A DNA stretch of 15,937 nt, taken from positions 1 to 15,937 of the forward strand of contig JAYGEH010000292.1 in the NCBI GenBank assembly GCA_046582475.1, written 5' to 3'. Below, in pieces: positions 12,659 through 15,937 of the stretch. Position 1 is the stretch's first letter; the number at the start of each line of letters is the position of its first letter. Position numbers and translations under genes: made by a program. The notes under the pieces were generated by a model. That model was not told the origin of the DNA, made no database searches, and worked only from the letters and a program-made list of their open reading frames with translations. Source of the stretch: GCA-2687515 sp046582475 (GTDB lineage: Bacteria; Pseudomonadota; Alphaproteobacteria; Rhodospirillales; UBA2165).

Positions 12659-13566
12659 CAGCGGTTATGGATCCAGAGCCATTGTTCGGGGCGTTCGCGG
12701 ACCCAGTCGCCAAGGGTGGCGTTGACCATGCCCATCAGGGCCACGATATCCGCCTGCCGGTCGCCGCTGTCGGGCTTCTCCAGGGGCGGATAGCAGGTGA
12801 CGCGGAAATGGGCGCCGCCCAACCGTTCGACCCGCGCCGGGACCAACGGGCATTCATAGCGGTAGGCCAGTTGAGCAACGGCCGGCGCGGTCATGGCGTC
12901 CAGCCCTAAGAACGGAACCGAGATGCCGTCGTTCATTTTCTGGTCCACCAGCATGGCCATATGATCGCCCCGCCTGAGCGCGCGCAGGGTGGCTTTGGCG
13001 CCTTCCGAGCCCTTCGGAAACAAATCGCCGCCGAGGACGGCGCGGCCCTTTTGCACGATGGTGTCGAAAAAGGGGTTGTTGGCGCGCCGGTAAACCGCAT
13101 GCACCACCAGGCCGCGCTTGGTGCCGGCCAGCGGCGGCAGTTCCCAGTTGGCCAGATGGCCGGCGAAAAAAATGCCGGCGATGCCGTCGTCGCGAAGGGC
13201 GTCCATATGCTCGATGCCGGCGACTTCGACGCGGCTGCCGGCGCCGTAGGGATCGAATTTCTCAAGATGGGGATGCTCACCCGCGGTGCGGCCCAAATTA
13301 TCCCACATGGCGGAAATGATGCGCTCCAATTCGGCGCCTTGCATTTCCGGAAACACCCGTTTCAAATTGCGCCGGGCATTGCGCGTCACGCCCAGATGCG
13401 GGCCCACCAGACGGCCGAGGGCGCCGCCCAGCCAGGATGCCGCGTCCACCGGCAGCAGGGCGAACAGCCCATAGAGCAGCCAGGCCGCCGCCGCCTCGCC
13501 CCGGTGCGCCAAGGATCCGGCGAGAGCCAAATTATTCGCCGCCCGCCGCGCTTCGGAGGCGTTCAT
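12646..13566 (-). CDS. Late lipid A acyltransferase (LpxL/HtrB-like lysophospholipid acyltransferase)
   Basis: The 306-residue protein belongs to the LpxL/LpxM family, which transfers secondary acyl chains onto Kdo-lipid A at the inner membrane. The catalytic HX4E motif is H137 to E142 in AGHLANWE. The family block RRNLKRVFPEM (65-75), the AVYRRANNPFFD segment and the C-terminal RPEQWLWIHNRW motif are all present. An N-terminal hydrophobic stretch (AAWLLYGLFALLP) would anchor it. ATG at 13566 overlaps the end of lpxK by 35 bases with only a modest GGATGG upstream, so translation is probably coupled. The frame stays open further upstream within lpxK, but that part is not acyltransferase-like. 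Which acyl position it serves cannot be told. It is the last gene of the operon. Confidence 0.88.
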   Translation of the reverse strand: MNASEARRAANNLALAGSLAHRGEAAAAWLLYGLFALLPVDAASWLGGALGRLVGPHLGVTRNARRNLKRVFPEMQGAELERIISAMWDNLGRTAGEHPHLEKFDPYGAGSRVEVAGIEHMDALRDDGIAGIFFAGHLANWELPPLAGTKRGLVVHAVYRRANNPFFDTIVQKGRAVLGGDLFPKGSEGAKATLRALRRGDHMAMLVDQKMNDGISVPFLGLDAMTAPAVAQLAYRYECPLVPARVERLGGAHFRVTCYPPLEKPDSGDRQADIVALMGMVNATLGDWVRERPEQWLWIHNRWPAE

Positions 13567-14536
13567 CCAGCCATCCGGTGAAGCCGGCCGCGTCGTCCCA
13601 GGTGGCGTCCACATGGATGGTTTCGATGGCGCCCGCCAATTCTGGTTCCAGGCGCACATGGTCTTTTTCGGTGGTGACGGCAACGGCATCCAAGGTTTTG
13701 GCCCTTTCCATGATATTCGATATCTCCGGGCCGGTATAAGGGTGATGATCGGGGAATACCAGACTGTCCACGATCTCGGCGCCGAGGGCGCTGAGGGTGG
13801 CGAAAAATTTCTGCGGCCGGGCGATGCCGCCGAAGGCCACGACGCGCTTGCCGGCAAGGCGCTGGGCATCGGCATTGGTGGCCTCCAGACGGGCGGCGAA
13901 GACCGGCAGGCCCACCGGGCCCTCGGCGGCAATCGCCACGTCGGCGTCGGCGCTATCTTCGCCCAGTATGACGGCGGCGTGGGCGCGGGCCAGACCATCG
14001 CCGGGCAATTCCCGCAACGGGCCCGCCGGCAACAGGAGGCCATTGCCAAACCCCACGCCGCCGTCGATAACGACGATGGAGATATCCTTGACCAGCGCCG
14101 GGTTCTGATAGCCATCGTCGAGGATCACCATATCGGCGCCGGCGGCGGCGGCTTGGAGCGCCAGGCCATGGCGGTCGGCGCCGGCCCAGGTTGGGCCTGC
14201 GCGGGCCAGCAACAGGGCCTCGTCACCCACTTCCGATGCGCCATGCGCGGCCGCATCGACGCGCACGCCATTGGCACTGCCGCCATAACCACGGATGATA
14301 AAATGCGGCGTGCGTCCCGCCGATTGCAGATGCCGGGCGAGCGCCAGCGCCACCGGTGTCTTGCCGGCGCCGCCGGCTACCAGGTTGCCGACGCAGAGGA
14401 CCGGCAGGGGTGCGCGCCGGCTTGATGTCAGGCGATTGTTGAGGCGGCTGGCGGCACCATAAAGTGTGGCGATCGGGCTCAGCAGCCTTGGCCAGGGGCG
14501 ATCCGGCGCGCCGTACCAAAACTCAGGCGGCCGCAT
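13532..14536 (-). CDS. lpxK: Tetraacyldisaccharide 4'-kinase
   Basis: LpxK phosphorylates the 4'-position of the lipid A disaccharide precursor to give lipid IVA. The 334-residue product begins MRPPEFWYG and carries the Walker A motif GNLVAGGAGKTP (50-61). RPLLSPIATLYGAAS-type sequence before it is the membrane-proximal N-terminal helix. Further family signatures are IRGYGGS, VGDEALLLAR, ILDDGYQNPAL (Walker B-like), LLLPAGPLRE, VVAFGGIARPQKFFATL and VTTEKDHVRL. ATG at 14536 is preferred over the open extension to 14587, since the latter lies within waaA and has no match to the family. It overlaps the 3' end of waaA by 14 bases, and its own end overlaps the acyltransferase start by 35. Confidence 0.95.
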   Translation of the reverse strand: MRPPEFWYGAPDRPWPRLLSPIATLYGAASRLNNRLTSSRRAPLPVLCVGNLVAGGAGKTPVALALARHLQSAGRTPHFIIRGYGGSANGVRVDAAAHGASEVGDEALLLARAGPTWAGADRHGLALQAAAAGADMVILDDGYQNPALVKDISIVVIDGGVGFGNGLLLPAGPLRELPGDGLARAHAAVILGEDSADADVAIAAEGPVGLPVFAARLEATNADAQRLAGKRVVAFGGIARPQKFFATLSALGAEIVDSLVFPDHHPYTGPEISNIMERAKTLDAVAVTTEKDHVRLEPELAGAIETIHVDATWDDAAGFTGWLDERLRSAAGGE

Positions 14537-15818
14537 CGGCCTCGCCCGCCGCCGCTGGCTGCAAATAAGACAATACCCGCGCCGCAACCCGTTCGGTCAC
14601 GTCGGCGCTGGACGATGCATACGCGCGGCCTTTTTCCGCCATGCCGGCGGCCCGGGCCCGATCATCCAGAAGCGCGCCGACGCCGGTGGCCAACGCGGCC
14701 CGGTCGGCGACTTCCAGGGCACAGCCGGCGGCCGCCATATCCTTGCCTATCTCGGTGAAGTTCATCATGTGCGGGCCGTGCAGGACGGCACAATCCAGGT
14801 GCAGCGCTTCCAGCGGATTTTGGCCGCCGAGCGGCACCAGGGATTTGCCCATGAACACGATCGGGGCGAGACGGAAAAACAGTCCCAACTCGCCCATGCT
14901 GTCGGCCAGGTAGATTTGCGTATGGGGCTGGATGGGCTGGCCGGCGGACCGCTGCGCCACGTCAAAACCCATGGCGCGGAGCATGGCGGCAACCTCGTCG
15001 CCGCGCTGGGCATGGCGGGGGACGATGACGGTCAGCAATTCCGGATGGGCTTCGGCCAGCATGGAATGGGTTTCGGCGGCGATGCGTTCTTCGCCTTCAT
15101 GGGTGCTGGCGGCAAGCCAGTTGGGGCGGCCGCCGAAATCGGCTTCAAGCCCGGCCAGTTCCTCTTTGTCGGCGGGCAGCGGCGGCACGGCGAATTTCAT
15201 ATTGCCGAGGCAATCGACGTTGGGCGCCCCAAGCTGGCGCAAGCGCTCGGCGTCTTCTTCTGATTGCCCGAGGCATAGATCGAAGCGCCGGAGCAGCTTG
15301 GTGATGATGCCGCGCGCCCGTTTCCAGCTCGAATAGGAGCGCGGCGAAATGCGCCCATTGATCAGGATCATCGGCGTGCCCCGGCCGGTGGTCTCGAGAA
15401 TAAGGTTGGGCCAAAATTCGCTTTCGGCCCAGAGCACCAGATCGGGCCGCCAGTGGTCCAGGAAGCGGCGCACATATCGGGGCCGGTCGAGGGGTACATA
15501 TTGGTGGATGGCGCCGGGCGGCAGACGCTCTGCCATCAGCCCGGCGGAAGAGACGGTGCCGGTGGTCATCAAAATTGCAAGCTCGGCGTCGGCCGCCAAC
15601 AGATGCTCGATCAAGGGCAGCATGGAAAGGGATTCGCCGACGCTGGCCGCGTGCACCCAGACCAGCCGCTGCGCATGCGGGCGCGGCAAATCGGCCTTTC
15701 CTTGGCGCTCGCCGAAACGCTCCGGGTCTTCCTTGCCCGCCGCCAGCCGGCGCCGCATGAACGCAGAAATCACCGGCCCGCCCAAGGGCCCGGACACCAG
15801 CCGATAGAGGGACAGCAT
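14523..15818 (-). CDS. waaA: 3-deoxy-D-manno-octulosonic acid (Kdo) transferase
   Basis: WaaA (KdtA) attaches Kdo from CMP-Kdo to the lipid A precursor at the cytoplasmic face of the inner membrane. The 431-residue product has a short N-terminal anchor (LSLYRLVSGPLGGPVISAFM). The GT30 signature VWVHAASVGE follows at 53-62, where E62 is the expected catalytic base. ESEFWPNLI, INGRIS, GNMKFA, ASTHEGEE, VPRHAQR and GGQNPLEAL are further family blocks. ATG at 15818 shares its A with the preceding gene's TGA. An adjacent TTG at 15821 is an alternative: AGGAG stands 8 bases before it and 11 before the ATG. Whether it adds one or more Kdo residues cannot be read from sequence. Confidence 0.95.
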   Translation of the reverse strand: MLSLYRLVSGPLGGPVISAFMRRRLAAGKEDPERFGERQGKADLPRPHAQRLVWVHAASVGESLSMLPLIEHLLAADAELAILMTTGTVSSAGLMAERLPPGAIHQYVPLDRPRYVRRFLDHWRPDLVLWAESEFWPNLILETTGRGTPMILINGRISPRSYSSWKRARGIITKLLRRFDLCLGQSEEDAERLRQLGAPNVDCLGNMKFAVPPLPADKEELAGLEADFGGRPNWLAASTHEGEERIAAETHSMLAEAHPELLTVIVPRHAQRGDEVAAMLRAMGFDVAQRSAGQPIQPHTQIYLADSMGELGLFFRLAPIVFMGKSLVPLGGQNPLEALHLDCAVLHGPHMMNFTEIGKDMAAAGCALEVADRAALATGVGALLDDRARAAGMAEKGRAYASSSADVTERVAARVLSYLQPAAAGEADAAA

Positions 15819-15937
15819 CAAGGCTTCGTCTCCTTAATTTCCGGTTCCAGACTTTCCGGTGCCGGCGGCGCCGGCTCGATGGGCTCATGGCCGCAAAGTC
15901 GGTCGGCCTCGGCGGCCAGGCTGTTCATGCGTTCCTC
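15818..15937 (-). CDS. Probable DUF374 (lysophospholipid acyltransferase-like) protein, C-terminus only
   Basis: The last 39 codons of a gene enter from the right edge, ending with TGA at 15820-15818. They read EERMNSLAAEADRLCGHEPI, then a proline/glutamate-rich tail. The first part resembles the C-terminal helix that closes DUF374 proteins (…A-x-x-A-D-x-L-C-G), and DUF374 genes commonly stand directly upstream of waaA in Alphaproteobacteria. The identification rests on 16 residues plus context, so it is tentative. The stop overlaps the waaA ATG by one base, joining it to the lipid A operon. The family's acyl acceptor is not well established. Confidence 0.55.
   Translation of the reverse strand, partial: EERMNSLAAEADRLCGHEPIEPAPPAPESLEPEIKETKP

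Noticed and set aside
13567..14115. An open extension of the lipid A acyltransferase frame into lpxK
   Set aside because: The residues are a wrong-frame reading of lpxK (repeated A/P/R/W) with no acyltransferase similarity; the ATG at 13566 fits the family.

Overview
The window reads as a piece of alphaproteobacterial chromosome. The gene at 6318-6680 is a clear GcrA, a cell-cycle regulator I know only from Alphaproteobacteria. Most genes use GC-rich codons, and the housekeeping set (GluQRS, PurD, XseA, and a Kdo/lipid A cluster with overlapping genes) fits a Gram-negative of the Rhodospirillales type. The order is inference; nothing in the window names a genus.

Left end (1-1599): an accessory, disturbed region. 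It opens inside the C-terminus of an IS5-family transposase (stop at 112-114). The element ends near a CTAG at 127-130, and directly behind it lies the C-terminal half of an AT-rich M23-peptidase-like gene that has lost its HxxxD metal-binding part. Then come about 730 bases without a convincing gene, holding several hairpins, a hexamer tandem, a degenerate repeat of two ~42-bp units, a 10-bp inverted repeat and a four-run G-tract motif on the minus strand.

Middle (1600-8983): an HNH endonuclease and a carboxylesterase/phospholipase-type hydrolase (both minus); gluQRS translationally coupled to a secreted EF-hand protein (plus); a DUF4743/Nudix hydrolase (minus) diverging from a stand-alone FliG-C-like protein (plus), whose stop codon shares one TTAA with the stop of convergent gcrA (minus); then a secreted SH3b protein and a quinone oxidoreductase (both plus).

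Right (8988-15937): purD (minus) diverges from xseA (plus). xseA is coupled by TGATG to a complete secreted M23 (LytM) endopeptidase. That gene converges, across an imperfect 28-bp palindrome, on a minus-strand envelope operon read DUF374-type acyltransferase (partial) - waaA - lpxK - late lipid A acyltransferase. Each operon gene overlaps the next by 1 to 35 bases. The operon would add Kdo to the lipid A precursor, phosphorylate its 4'-position and complete its acylation.

I saw no tRNA or rRNA gene, no CRISPR array and no obvious new multi-gene defence system. The items most worth a second look are the stand-alone FliG-C-like gene next to gcrA, the IS-interrupted M23 gene, and the repeat-rich block at 1200-1520.
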